Shown here: positions 23,270 through 31,726 of the stretch, in pieces
Position numbering within the stretch: position 1 is the first letter of the stretch
Layout of the letters: the number at the start of each line of letters is the position of its first letter
Source of the DNA: Leifsonia sp. Leaf336
Lineage (GTDB): Bacteria; Actinomycetota; Actinomycetes; Actinomycetales; Microbacteriaceae
Direction: 5' to 3'
DNA: 64,000 nt
Assembly: GCF_001423695.1 (NCBI RefSeq)
Contig: NZ_LMOZ01000001.1
Coordinates: forward strand, 310,001-374,000
Position numbers and translations under genes: made by a program
The notes under the pieces: model-generated
What the model was told of the DNA's origin: nothing
Database searches by the model: none
Seen by the model: the letters and a program-made list of their open reading frames with translations, nothing else

Positions 23270-25618
23270 ATGCAGTCACTCGTACATCGTCCGCTCATGG
23301 CCAGGGTCGCGGCGCTCGCCGCCGCGATCCTCGCGATCGCCGTCGCATTCGTCGCGGGGGTCGCCGCGCCGGCGCACGCCAACAGTCCGGGCACGAGCAT
23401 GTACACGTCCACGTCCTCCAACGACTTCCTCGCGTACAGCAGAGTGATCCGGCTGGCCCACAGCGGCTCGGCGAACGGCACCCTGCTGGGGACGTTCGAG
23501 CACGCGGACAAGAGCGGCGCGGCGACCTCGTTCGTCATCCGGCAGAGTACCGACGACGGCGCGACCTGGTCGACGAAGTCGAGCCTGAGCGACCCGCTGA
23601 CCGGCGCCGGACATCCGTCGTCCCAGCTCTGGCAGCCGTTCCTGTACGAGTTCCCGCAGGCGCTCGGCGCGTACCCCGCCGGCACCCTCCTCCTCGTCGG
23701 CAACGTCGCGCCGACCGCGAACGCCAGCACCACCTTCGTGGAGTGGCGCAGCACCGACGATGGCGCGACCTGGACCTACGTCTCGGCCTTCCAGTCCGGA
23801 GGCGGCGAGGGCACCGGGATCTGGGAGCCCTTCCTCGCGCTCGACTCGTCCGGCAAGCTGAACTGCTACTTCTCCGACGAGCGGCAGAGCGCCACCTACA
23901 GCCAGAAGCTCGCCCACATCGTATCGACCGACGGCGGCGTCAGCTGGAGCGCCAACGCGGACGGTTCGACGCGCGTGGCGCCCGGCGAGGTGAACGACGT
24001 GGCCAGCACGGCCCAGTCCGACAGACCGGGAATGGCGACCGTCGCGGTCAGCGCGTCCGGCACGTATGTCATGGCGTACGAGGTGTGCGGCCCTGCGTTC
24101 AACTGCGTCGCCCGGGTGAAATCCTCGACCACAGGCGACACCTGGGGGTCGGGCCCGACCGATCTCGGCACGACCGCGACGACGACCGACGGCAGGCAGC
24201 TCTTCCACTCGCCGTACATCGCGTGGAGCCCTGCCGGCGGCGGCGAGTTCCTGCTGGCGGGCCAGACCGAGTCGGGAGGCTCGGAGGGCGGACAGATCGT
24301 GTTCGTCACCTCGTCCTCGAACGCGACCGGCCCGTGGTCCTGGATCCCGGCGCCCGTCGCGACGACAGGCTCCGCCTCGAACTGCAGCGTGGACTACAGC
24401 CCCGACCTCCTCGTCTCGGCGTCGGGTCAGTCGGTTCGCTACACGGCGCCCTCCGCGATCGGGCCGAACGGCTGCGAGGAGGTCACCGGCCAGACCAACG
24501 CGGGTGTACTTCCGTTCCGCTCGACCTTCAGCGGCGGCGACTCCGGCTGGGTCGACTACAACGGCTGCTGGTCGACCACCGGCGACGTCTACACCGAGAC
24601 CTGCGGCGGCACCGCCGGGCCGAAGGCGGTGGCCGGCTCCACCGCGTGGACCGACTACACGGTCCAGGGCGACGTGCGGATCGACTCCGGCACCCAGGCC
24701 GGCCTCCTGCTTCGGGTCTCGAACCCGTCCGCCGGCACCGACGCGCTCAAGGGCTACTACCTCGGCATCACGACGACCGGGCTGGTGCTCGGCCGCGAGA
24801 ACTCCGGGTGGACGTCGTTGTCGAGCGCGAGCCTCCCCGGCGGAGTGACGACCGGAGCCTGGTACCACCTGGTGGCGCAGGCGTCGGGGTGCACGTTCAC
24901 TGTCAGCGCGGTGCCCGTGGGGAGCACGGCCGCGCCGACCGCGTTGACGTATACCGACAGCGGCTGCACGCTGACGTCCGGCGCGATCGGCGTCCGCGAC
25001 CAAGGCAGCACCGCGTCGTTCCGGAACATCGCGGTCACCGCCGGCGCCACGGCCTCCACCGCCGTCGCCCCGTACGCCGCGCCATTCGCGAGCGGCGCCG
25101 CCACGGGATGGACCGGCTACGGGGGCACGTGGACCACGAGCGCGTCTACAGAGACGTACGCCGACTCGGCAGGCGGCTCGGGCGACAAGAGCGTCGCGGG
25201 TTCCGCCACCTGGGGCAACTACTCGCTGACGGGCGACGTCAGACTCGACAGCCTCGGCACGAACGCCAACGCGGGCTTCATCGTGCGCGTGACGAACCCG
25301 GCAGTCGGAGCTGACTCCCTCGACGGCTACTACGCAGGCGTCACCCCGACCGGCCTCGTGCTCGGCCGCGAGCTGTACAACTGGACGCAGCTCGCGTCGG
25401 CGACGCTGCCGGTCTCGTTGCCCACGGGCACCTGGTATCACCTGACGGTGGAGGTTGTGGGCTGCACGATCACCGTGACGGGTCAGCCGGCGAACGGCGG
25501 CTCCATCGTTTCCGCTGGCGCGGTCGACACCGGCTGCACGCCGACGAGCGGAGCGATCGGAGTGCGGACCTACAACGCGGGTGCGACCTGGAAGGACGTC
25601 GCGGTGACGCCACGGTGA
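23270..25618 (+). CDS. Secreted BNR-repeat hydrolase with two C-terminal laminin-G-like modules
   Basis: A 782-residue secreted protein. A Sec signal peptide ends near residue 37 (AHA-NS). A sialidase-like propeller (about 45-410) has Asp boxes of the form STDDGATW at 93, 161 and 219. Two ~180-residue repeated modules follow (about 414-597 and 600-782), sharing GLVLGRE, GxWYHL and SGAIGVR; they look like DUF1080/LamG-type carbohydrate binders. The segment WQPFLYEFPQALGAYPAGTLLLVGN is reminiscent of GH93 exo-arabinanases. There is no sorting signal, so it is released. It probably cuts a plant polysaccharide outside the cell for the importer upstream. Confidence 0.82.
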   Translation: MQSLVHRPLMARVAALAAAILAIAVAFVAGVAAPAHANSPGTSMYTSTSSNDFLAYSRVIRLAHSGSANGTLLGTFEHADKSGAATSFVIRQSTDDGATWSTKSSLSDPLTGAGHPSSQLWQPFLYEFPQALGAYPAGTLLLVGNVAPTANASTTFVEWRSTDDGATWTYVSAFQSGGGEGTGIWEPFLALDSSGKLNCYFSDERQSATYSQKLAHIVSTDGGVSWSANADGSTRVAPGEVNDVASTAQSDRPGMATVAVSASGTYVMAYEVCGPAFNCVARVKSSTTGDTWGSGPTDLGTTATTTDGRQLFHSPYIAWSPAGGGEFLLAGQTESGGSEGGQIVFVTSSSNATGPWSWIPAPVATTGSASNCSVDYSPDLLVSASGQSVRYTAPSAIGPNGCEEVTGQTNAGVLPFRSTFSGGDSGWVDYNGCWSTTGDVYTETCGGTAGPKAVAGSTAWTDYTVQGDVRIDSGTQAGLLLRVSNPSAGTDALKGYYLGITTTGLVLGRENSGWTSLSSASLPGGVTTGAWYHLVAQASGCTFTVSAVPVGSTAAPTALTYTDSGCTLTSGAIGVRDQGSTASFRNIAVTAGATASTAVAPYAAPFASGAATGWTGYGGTWTTSASTETYADSAGGSGDKSVAGSATWGNYSLTGDVRLDSLGTNANAGFIVRVTNPAVGADSLDGYYAGVTPTGLVLGRELYNWTQLASATLPVSLPTGTWYHLTVEVVGCTITVTGQPANGGSIVSAGAVDTGCTPTSGAIGVRTYNAGATWKDVAVTPR

Positions 25619-25649
25619 GTCTCCGCGCTCGCGAGGTGACAGTCAGTAG

Positions 25650-25680
25650 CCGGCCGCGGCGCCCAGGACGCCGCGGCCGG
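25650..25680 (+). terminator. Strong hairpin after the BNR hydrolase
   Basis: CCGGCCGCGGCG (25650-25661) pairs perfectly with CGCCGCGGCCGG (25669-25680) around a seven-base loop. There is no T run, as is usual for terminators in high-GC genomes. Confidence 0.65.
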
Positions 25681-25763
25681 ATGGGACTCATCCGACTTCG
25701 GCGGCGACTCGTTGCCCAGCGCCGGCAGCGCACTCCATCCTGACACGGCGACGATGTCGGTCC

Positions 25764-26642
25764 ATGATGGACGTGATGGCAGATCGCGTCTCTCCGCAGA
25801 GGATTCTCGAGCACGTCCAGCGGCTCGGGGAGCAGCATCCGCCGATCGCTCTCGACTCGGTCGACCGTGACGTCCGCGCACCAGCGGCTGTCGCCGATCG
25901 CTACGGCCACGTCATCGACTACCTCGCGCGGGTGGAGCTCGAAGTCGACCGGAACGTGCTCGAGTTGCTCGTTCTGCTGCCTGACGTGCACGAAGTCGAT
26001 CGCATGTTCTACGCCGACGTGTGGCAGCCGCAGGAGATCCAGCACGGACTGATCCTCGACCGCCTGCAGCAGGATCTCGGCCGGCCGGCCGCCCAACCCG
26101 AGCTCGCCGTCTCGTTCAAGATCAAGATCATGGGCGCTCTCGCGCACTTCTCGTCGATCCAGGACATCGCGCGGCTGCTCTACTACCTGACCGGCGCGAG
26201 TACCGAGCGGCAGGCGGTGCTGGCGTACAACGTCCTCTACGACGGGATGCTGGACCTCGGCGAGGCTGCGATCGCCGAGACGATCGTCAGCCCGATCCGC
26301 AGGCAGGAACCGGGTCACTTCGCGTTCTACCGGATGAGCGCGACCCAGCTCGTGCAGAGCGGTGAGCTCAAGCCGTGGCAGCTCTACCTGGCGCGCATCC
26401 TGAGAGAGAAGACGTACAACCTCGTCGGCACGAACGGCCAGGACCGCTATCGCGCCCAGATGGGCGGTGTGGCGAGCGTGCTCGGCTTCGCCGACGATCT
26501 CGAGAAGTACGCGCGCGAGGTCGGCCGGATCGAAGCGCAACTGCTCTGGGCAGAGCGGAGCGGCATGGAGTTCCCCCCGTACGTGCTCAAGGCCCTGAAG
26601 GAGAGCATCGACCTCTACCGGGAACGCGGGTTCGACGCGTGA
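25764..26642 (+). CDS. Ferritin-like di-iron protein, acyl-ACP desaturase-like
   Basis: A 292-residue all-helical protein. Two Glu-x-x-His pairs fit a soluble di-iron carboxylate site: EIQH in WQPQEIQHGLILDRL (about residue 92) and EPGH in RRQEPGHFAFYR (about 180). The first matches the W-x-x-E-E-x-x-H-G signature of acyl-ACP desaturases (DesA1/DesA2 type), although the pattern is imperfect. It may therefore be a desaturase or oxidase working on acyl or other substrates with O2. ATG 25764 and 25770 are both possible. It stands alone between a hairpin terminator and the tRNA cluster. Confidence 0.65.
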   Translation: MMDVMADRVSPQRILEHVQRLGEQHPPIALDSVDRDVRAPAAVADRYGHVIDYLARVELEVDRNVLELLVLLPDVHEVDRMFYADVWQPQEIQHGLILDRLQQDLGRPAAQPELAVSFKIKIMGALAHFSSIQDIARLLYYLTGASTERQAVLAYNVLYDGMLDLGEAAIAETIVSPIRRQEPGHFAFYRMSATQLVQSGELKPWQLYLARILREKTYNLVGTNGQDRYRAQMGGVASVLGFADDLEKYAREVGRIEAQLLWAERSGMEFPPYVLKALKESIDLYRERGFDA

Positions 26643-26679
26643 TACGGGCGTCCATCGAGCCCCGAGAGGCAACGAAAAA

Positions 26680-26707
26680 CCCCCGGCATCCGCAAGGGAT
26701 CCGGGGG
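26680..26707 (-). terminator. Terminator of the tRNA cluster
   Basis: CCCCCGGCATCC (26680-26691) pairs with GGGATCCGGGGG (26696-26707), with one mismatch and a four-base loop. On the minus strand it is followed by TTTTT. It ends the Glu-Asp-Phe transcript and may also stop the 25764 gene. Confidence 0.8.
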
Positions 26708-26722
26708 TTCTCTATTCTGCTG

Positions 26723-26795
26723 TGGCTCCGACCGGCATCGATCCGGTGACCTTTCGATTTTCAGTCGAACGCTCTACCAACTGAGCTACAGAGCC
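26723..26795 (-). tRNA. tRNA-Phe (GAA)
   Basis: A 73-nt cloverleaf. Acceptor arms GGCTCTG/CGGAGCC, anticodon loop ACTGAAAATC with anticodon GAA, T arm present with CGATGCC in place of the usual TTCGA, discriminator A. CCA is not encoded. It is the last gene of the tRNA operon. Confidence 0.95.
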
Positions 26796-26828
26796 GGAGG
26801 ACGCCTATTACTGCGTCCACCTAGACGG

Positions 26829-26852
26829 AAGCCCTTCCATCTGGAAGGGCTT
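26829..26852 (-). other. Perfect hairpin between tRNA-Asp and tRNA-Phe
   Basis: AAGCCCTTCCA (26829-26839) and TGGAAGGGCTT (26842-26852) are exact complements. The fold lies in the spacer of the tRNA transcript, with no T run, so a processing signal or partial terminator are both possible. Confidence 0.5.
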
Positions 26853-26862
26853 GTCGCCTTGG

Positions 26863-26936
26863 CGACCCTGACGGGACTTGAACCCGCGACCTCCGCCGTG
26901 ACAGGGCGGCACGCTAACCAACTGCGCTACAGGGCC
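26863..26936 (-). tRNA. tRNA-Asp (GTC)
   Basis: A 74-nt cloverleaf. Acceptor GGCCCTG/CAGGGTC, anticodon loop CTGTCAC with GTC, T loop GGTTCAAGTCC, discriminator G. It is the middle gene of the Glu-Asp-Phe operon, a common actinobacterial order. Confidence 0.95.
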
Positions 26937-26973
26937 TAATTGTGTTGCTGTTCAATTGTAGAGGATGCCATCG

Positions 26974-27046
26974 TGACCCCAACGGGATTCGAACCCGTGC
27001 TACCGCCGTGAAAGGGCGGCGTCCTAGGCCACTAAACGATGGGGCC
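26974..27046 (-). tRNA. tRNA-Glu (TTC)
   Basis: A 73-nt cloverleaf. Acceptor GGCCCCA/TGGGGTC, anticodon loop CTTTCAC with TTC, T loop GGTTCGAATCC, discriminator A. It is the first gene of the cluster; its promoter must lie in 27047-27150. Confidence 0.95.
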
Positions 27047-27396
27047 GGATCGTCCCAGAAGACTTTCTTTTTCTGATGACCACCGACGAATAAGCATACG
27101 GAAGTCCCTGACAGAAAGCGAATCGGGGCTGCAGCCCGGGCGGGTCGATCGTCGCCGGGTTCGCGCGACGCCCCGTCGAAATGCCCGGGAGGCCCGTGAA
27201 TCCACGGGTAGATTGCGTGCGACGGCCCCCCTGTCGTCCGTGCGACCGCACGTGGTCCGACCGTGCACCGACGCCCTCCCGACCCGGGCGGCGGCGCCCC
27301 GATGTTGCTAAAGTTGCATCTGGTGATAACGCGACCCGTGTGATTCGTGTGACTGGTGATACTGACTGACTACGACGGGTTCGAGGTGACGAACGT
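27047..27396. promoter_or_regulatory. 350-bp intergenic region before the cell-wall hydrolase operon
   Basis: No gene is seen. It holds the divergent promoters of the tRNA cluster and the M23 gene. Near the latter, CTGGTGATAA (27320-27329) and CTGGTGATAC (27353-27362) form a direct repeat with a 33-bp period, about three helical turns. Between them GTGTGA occurs twice nine bases apart (27339, 27348). These may be sites for a cell-wall regulator such as MtrA. I found no ydaO (c-di-AMP) riboswitch core, which often precedes such genes. Confidence 0.4.
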
Positions 27397-28656
27397 ATGA
27401 GACGCGAGACGAGTGACGAGCTCCCCAGGCGGGGGCGCTCGCGCCGCGCCCTGATCCGCCTGCTCTGCGTCGGCGCCATCGTCGTCACGGGAGCGGTCGG
27501 CTCGATCGCCGCTCCGGCCTACGCCGACTACCCCAGTTGGCAGGACGTCCAGAACGCCAAGGCCAACGAGGGGGCGGCCGCAGCCCAGGTCACGCGCATC
27601 ACGACCCTGATCGCGCAGCTGAACCAGGAGGTCTCCGACACCCAGGCCGCAGCGCAGAAGCGCGGCGAGGAGCTGCAGGCGGCCGAGGCCGCCTACGACA
27701 AGGCCGACATGGAGGCCAGGGACCTCGAGGCCCAGGCCGCCGCCAGCCAGCAGAAGGCCGACGCGGCGGCGGCGCAGGCGGGCAAGCTCGCCGCGCAGCT
27801 CTACCGCACGGGCGGCCGCAACCTCACGGCCAACCTCTTCTTGAGCGGCAACGGCGCGAGCGGCTCGACCCCGGAGCAACTGCTCTCCGACCTCGGCAGC
27901 ATGTCCAAGCTCACCGAGCAGTCCGACAAGGTCTACACCGACGCGAAGGTCGCCCAGAACACCGCCAAGTCGCTTTCCGCGCAGGCGGAGGTCGCCAAGG
28001 CCGAGCGCGAGAAGTTGCGCGTCGCCGCCGAGAGCGCCCTCCAGGCCGCCGTCGCCGCCGCGAAGGCCGCGCAAGACAAGCTCGCGGAGCAGCAGAAGCA
28101 GATCGTGATCATGCAGGCGCAGCTCGCTGCCCTGCGCGATGCCACGGCCAAGACCGTCGCCGGCTACCAGGCGGGCGTGGCCGCCGCCGCAGCCGCGGCA
28201 GCCGCGCGTGGGTCGGGCGGCCTCCCTGGCGGGTACGTCGGGCCGCAGGGCTGGGCTGTTCCCGCGGCCGGCCCGATCACCGACGGATTCGGCGCTCGGC
28301 CGTCGCCGGGCGGCGTCGGCAGCACGTATCACATGGGCATCGACATCGGCGCCTCGTGCAATGCACCGATCTACGCGGCTCACAGCGGCACCGTCATCTA
28401 CGCGGGGCCGGACGGGAGCTACGGCAACTTCGTGCTCATCGACAACGGCGGCGGTGTCAAGACCGGCTACGCCCACATCCGCAACGGCGGCATCCTCGTC
28501 GGCATCGGCCAGGGCGTCGGCGCCGGCCAGCCGATCGCGCACGTCGGCACCACCGGCGCGTCGACCGGCTGCCACTTGCACTTCGAAGTCCGGGTGAACG
28601 ATCAGAAGATCGACGGGATCCCCTTCATGAGAGACAGGCAGGCACCCCTTGGCTAG
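27397..28656 (+). CDS. M23 peptidoglycan endopeptidase with coiled coil
   Basis: A 419-residue exported protein. The signal peptide ends AYA-DYPSW near residue 44. A long coiled coil follows (about 50-255), then a LytM/M23 domain (about 285-419) with zinc ligands H312 and D316 (HMGID) and catalytic H393/H395 (HLHFE). It cuts peptide cross-links in the wall. The architecture matches EnvC- and RipA-neighbour types, with the coiled coil as a regulatory arm. GAGGTG precedes ATG 27397. The stop overlaps the start of an NlpC/P60 gene with the same N-terminal layout. Confidence 0.92.
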   Translation: MRRETSDELPRRGRSRRALIRLLCVGAIVVTGAVGSIAAPAYADYPSWQDVQNAKANEGAAAAQVTRITTLIAQLNQEVSDTQAAAQKRGEELQAAEAAYDKADMEARDLEAQAAASQQKADAAAAQAGKLAAQLYRTGGRNLTANLFLSGNGASGSTPEQLLSDLGSMSKLTEQSDKVYTDAKVAQNTAKSLSAQAEVAKAEREKLRVAAESALQAAVAAAKAAQDKLAEQQKQIVIMQAQLAALRDATAKTVAGYQAGVAAAAAAAAARGSGGLPGGYVGPQGWAVPAAGPITDGFGARPSPGGVGSTYHMGIDIGASCNAPIYAAHSGTVIYAGPDGSYGNFVLIDNGGGVKTGYAHIRNGGILVGIGQGVGAGQPIAHVGTTGASTGCHLHFEVRVNDQKIDGIPFMRDRQAPLG

Positions 28657-29974
28657 CGACTCCTCGAAGAACTCGCGCATCCGACCCGGGCTGGCCATCG
28701 GCGCCGGCGTCATGGGCGCGGTCACGGCCTCCATCGGCATCATCACGCCGGCGCACGCCGTCGACTACCCATCATGGAACGACGTGCAGCAGGCGAAGGC
28801 CAACGTCACGAACCAGCAGGCGATGGTCGCCAACATCACGGCGCTGATCGGCAACCTCCAGTCCAACGTCGACGCGGCGCGCATCGCGTCCGAGAAGGCG
28901 GCGGAGGCCTACTTCCAGGCCAAGGACGCACTGGACAAGGCGACCGCCAAAGAGAACGACCTCCAGGGCCAGGCGTCGGCGGCTGCCGCCAAAGCCAAGA
29001 CGTCGCAGATGCGCGCCGGCCTCCTCGCCTCGCACCTCGCCAAGGCGGCCGGCGGCGGCGGCGACGTCAGCACCGAGCTCCTGCTCAAGGGTGGAGGCTC
29101 GGGGGAGGGCGCCGACAAGCTGCTCTTCCAGCTCGGCACCATGAGCAAGCTGACCGAGCAGTCGAAGGCCGTCTACGACCAGGCCACCAAAGACAAGAAC
29201 ACCGCGGAGGCCCTCACCGCGCAGGCGAAGGTCGCCACGACCGAGCGCCAGTCGCTCAAGGCCGAGGCCGACAAGGCGCTCGCCGCCGCGCAGAGCGCGC
29301 AGTCCGCCGCGCAGAGCGCGCTGGCCGAGCAGCAGACCAAGTCCACCGAGCTGGTCGCCCAGCTCGCGACGCTGAAGAACACCTCCGCCCAGGTCGAGGC
29401 CGCCTACTTGCAGGGCGAGGCCGTCAAGGCCGCCCAGGAGGCCGCCCGCAAGGCGCAGGAGGAGGAAGCGCGCCGGCAGCAGCAGTTGCAGCAGCAGCAG
29501 CAACAGCAACAGCAGCAGCAGCAGGGCGGGGGCTCCTCCGGTGGAGGTTCGTCGAGCGGCGGCTCGTCCGGCGGCGGCTCGGTCGCACCGCCGAACGGCA
29601 ACGTGGTCCAGACGGCCATCGCCTACGCACGCGCGCAGCTCGGCAAGCCGTACATCTTCGGCGGTGAGGGGCCGACCGGCTACGACTGCTCCGGTCTCAC
29701 GATGAAGGCCTACGCCTATGCCGGCCTCTACATCGGGTCGCACTCGGTGAACGACCAGTACTACACGGCGCGAGGCCGCGGTCAGATCGTCCCCTACAGC
29801 CAGCGCCAAGCCGGTGACCTGATCTTCTGGGGCTCCGGTCCCGGCAGCTTCTATCACGTGGGTATCTACATCGGCGGCGGCATGATGATCGCCGCCCCCA
29901 CCGAGGGCGACGTCGTCAAGGTCCAGTCGGTGTGGGGTTCGCCCTGGTCGCAGGTCGCCCGCCCGTCCGCCTGA
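28649..29974 (+). CDS. NlpC/P60 peptidoglycan endopeptidase with poly-Gln linker
   Basis: A 441-residue exported protein beginning at TTG 28649, eight bases inside the previous gene. The signal peptide ends AHA-VDYPSW. The coiled coil (about 45-270) is similar to that of the upstream M23 enzyme. A linker of about a dozen Gln (near 277-291) and then Gly/Ser follows. The NlpC/P60 domain (about 315-441) has Cys347 (YDCSG) and His403 (YHVG). It hydrolyses D-Glu/meso-DAP or equivalent stem bonds, as RipA does in septum splitting. The pair is probably made in fixed ratio. Confidence 0.92.
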   Translation: MASDSSKNSRIRPGLAIGAGVMGAVTASIGIITPAHAVDYPSWNDVQQAKANVTNQQAMVANITALIGNLQSNVDAARIASEKAAEAYFQAKDALDKATAKENDLQGQASAAAAKAKTSQMRAGLLASHLAKAAGGGGDVSTELLLKGGGSGEGADKLLFQLGTMSKLTEQSKAVYDQATKDKNTAEALTAQAKVATTERQSLKAEADKALAAAQSAQSAAQSALAEQQTKSTELVAQLATLKNTSAQVEAAYLQGEAVKAAQEAARKAQEEEARRQQQLQQQQQQQQQQQQGGGSSGGGSSSGGSSGGGSVAPPNGNVVQTAIAYARAQLGKPYIFGGEGPTGYDCSGLTMKAYAYAGLYIGSHSVNDQYYTARGRGQIVPYSQRQAGDLIFWGSGPGSFYHVGIYIGGGMMIAAPTEGDVVKVQSVWGSPWSQVARPSA

Positions 29975-30013
29975 GGTCGAACCGCGTCGCCGAAACGGCG
30001 CGCTGACACGAAA

Positions 30014-30052
30014 AACCGCCGGGGCGGCAGGTCATCTGCCGCCCCGGCGGTT
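30014..30052. terminator. Bidirectional terminator between convergent genes
   Basis: A 17-bp perfect stem, AACCGCCGGGGCGGCAG with CTGCCGCCCCGGCGGTT, around GTCAT. On the minus strand a T run follows, so it serves ppa; it also lies after the NlpC/P60 gene. Confidence 0.9.
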
Positions 30053-30069
30053 GCGTCTGAGTGCGAAGG

Positions 30070-30561
30070 TCAGTGGCCCTCTGCGGCGAGCTTGGCGAAG
30101 CCCTTCTCGATGATGGACTCGGCCTCGGCGGCGTCGCCCCAGCCCTCGATGTTGACGAACTTGCCCGGCTCGAGGTCTTTGTAACGGGCGAAGAAGTGCT
30201 CGATCTCCTTGCGGGTCTGCTCCGGGACGTCGTTCACGTCCTGGATGTGCTGCCAGCGCGGGTCCTTGTAGGGCACCGCGATGATCTTCGCGTCGCCGCC
30301 GGCCTCGTCGGACATGTTCAGCACGCCGACCGGGCGGACCTTGACGCCGACACCGGGGAAGACCGGGTACTCGAGCAGCACCAGGACGTCCAGCGGGTCG
30401 CCGTCGTCGCCGAGGGTGTTCTCGAAGAAGCCGTAGTCGGTCGGGTAGACGAAGCTGGTGAACAGCACGCGATCGAGGTACACACGGCCGGTCTCGTGGT
30501 CCACCTCGTACTTGTTGCGGCTCCCCTTCGGGATCTCGATGACGACGTCGTATTCGGCCAT
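30070..30561 (-). CDS. ppa: Inorganic pyrophosphatase
   Basis: A 163-residue family I soluble pyrophosphatase. It hydrolyses PPi to phosphate and so drives biosynthetic reactions. The signature [11 protein letters not shown] (about 52-62) holds the metal-binding aspartates; [11 protein letters not shown] and the downstream DPRW and KDLEP motifs also match. Length is normal for the family. AAGGAG lies eight bases before the ATG. The promoter shares its palindromic -10 box with the divergent tilS. Confidence 0.97.
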   Translation of the reverse strand: MAEYDVVIEIPKGSRNKYEVDHETGRVYLDRVLFTSFVYPTDYGFFENTLGDDGDPLDVLVLLEYPVFPGVGVKVRPVGVLNMSDEAGGDAKIIAVPYKDPRWQHIQDVNDVPEQTRKEIEHFFARYKDLEPGKFVNIEGWGDAAEAESIIEKGFAKLAAEGH

Positions 30562-30593
30562 GCCGTTGCTCCTTAGCTGTCGGAAATCTGCAC

Positions 30594-30601
30594 TAACGTT
30601 A
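30594..30601. promoter_or_regulatory. Palindromic -10 box shared by ppa and tilS
   Basis: TAACGTTA reads as TAACGT on both strands. On the plus strand it stands six bases before the tilS ATG (30606), a leaderless spacing. On the minus strand it would start a 28-nt leader with AAGGAG for ppa. The two promoters cannot be occupied at the same time if both are used. Confidence 0.55.
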
Positions 30602-30605
30602 CTGG

Positions 30606-31709
30606 ATGCAGCTCAACGGCTCCTCGGGTGACGCGTCGGGTGAAGCGCCCGAAGAGCCTCCCCGACGCCCCCGGTTGACCCCGCCGATCGCCGACGCCCG
30701 CCGCGCGGTACGGGAGGCTCTGGCCGCCGCCGCCGACCTCCCCGCGACGGACCCCGACGACGACCACGGCCCGGCCCGGCCTACCCCGCTCGCGCCGGGC
30801 GCCCTCGTGCTGGTGGGGCTGAGCGGAGGCGCCGACTCGCTGGCGCTCGCGGCAGCGACCGCGTTCGAGGCGCCGCGGCGCGGCTATCGCGCGGGCGCGA
30901 TCGTGGTCGACCACGGCCTCCAGGCCGGGTCGGCGGAGGTCGCGGAGGCCGCCGCGGCGCAGGCGCGCTCGTTCGGCCTCGACCCGGTGCTCGTCGAACG
31001 GGTGGAGGTCGGGGCGGGGGAGCGGGGACCGGAGGGCGAGGCCCGAGCGGCGAGGCACGCGGCGTTCGACCGCGCCCGCCGCGCGACAGGCGCGGAGCGC
31101 ATTCTGCTCGCGCACACGCTCGACGACCAGGCAGAGACGGTGCTCCTCGGGCTCGCACGCGGGTCCGGGCCGTCGAGCCTCCAGGGCATGCGACCGGACA
31201 CCGGCATGCTGCTGCGCCCGTTCCTCGGTCTGCGCCGGAGCACGACGCGCGCGTTCTGCGCCGACAGCGGCCTGACCCCCTGGGAAGACCCCCACAACGA
31301 CGACCCCTCTTACACGCGCGTGCGGGTGCGCAACCGGCTCCTGCCCGCCCTGGAGGACGAGCTCGGGCCGGGAGTGGCCGAGGCGCTCGCCCGCACCGCC
31401 GAGCAGCTGCGGGAGGACGACGAGGCGCTCGACGGCCTCGCCCTCGAGTGGGCGCAGGAACTGGTGAGCCAGACCGATGACGGCGCCGTCGCCCTCGACG
31501 TGCGCGGCCTCGCCGCCGACCCCGCGGCGCTGCGCCAGCGCATCATCCGCCTGGTCGTCTCCGCCGAGTTCGGGGTGTCCCTCAGCCGGGCGCACACGCT
31601 GGCCGTCGCGGAGCTGATCACGGCCTGGCACGGCCAGGGTCCGCTCAGCCTGCCAGGCGTTAGAGTTGTCAGGCAGAACGGCCTGCTCACGTTTCACCCC
31701 GACAGCTAA
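30606..31709 (+). CDS. tilS: tRNA(Ile)-lysidine synthase
   Basis: A 367-residue enzyme that attaches lysine to C34 of tRNA-Ile(CAU), changing it to read AUA. It has the ATP-pyrophosphatase loop SGGADS (about 64-69), [19 protein letters not shown] and the substrate motif VRVRNRLLP. The first ~50 residues are Pro/Asp-rich and not part of the fold, as often in actinobacteria. It is leaderless (TAACGT six bases upstream). It is followed by hpt and ftsH, the usual order. Confidence 0.93.
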   Translation: MQLNGSSGDASGEAPEEPPRRPRLTPPIADARRAVREALAAAADLPATDPDDDHGPARPTPLAPGALVLVGLSGGADSLALAAATAFEAPRRGYRAGAIVVDHGLQAGSAEVAEAAAAQARSFGLDPVLVERVEVGAGERGPEGEARAARHAAFDRARRATGAERILLAHTLDDQAETVLLGLARGSGPSSLQGMRPDTGMLLRPFLGLRRSTTRAFCADSGLTPWEDPHNDDPSYTRVRVRNRLLPALEDELGPGVAEALARTAEQLREDDEALDGLALEWAQELVSQTDDGAVALDVRGLAADPAALRQRIIRLVVSAEFGVSLSRAHTLAVAELITAWHGQGPLSLPGVRVVRQNGLLTFHPDS

Positions 31710-31726
31710 AGGACCGCGCCTCCCCC

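Noticed and set aside
27047-27396. Possible c-di-AMP (ydaO) riboswitch before the wall-hydrolase operon
   Set aside because: Expected from context in actinobacteria, but the conserved core sequences are not present.
29476-29525. CAG/CAA run as a non-coding microsatellite or CRISPR-like repeat
   Set aside because: It lies in frame within the NlpC/P60 gene and encodes a Gln linker; no spaced repeats of CRISPR type occur anywhere in the window.
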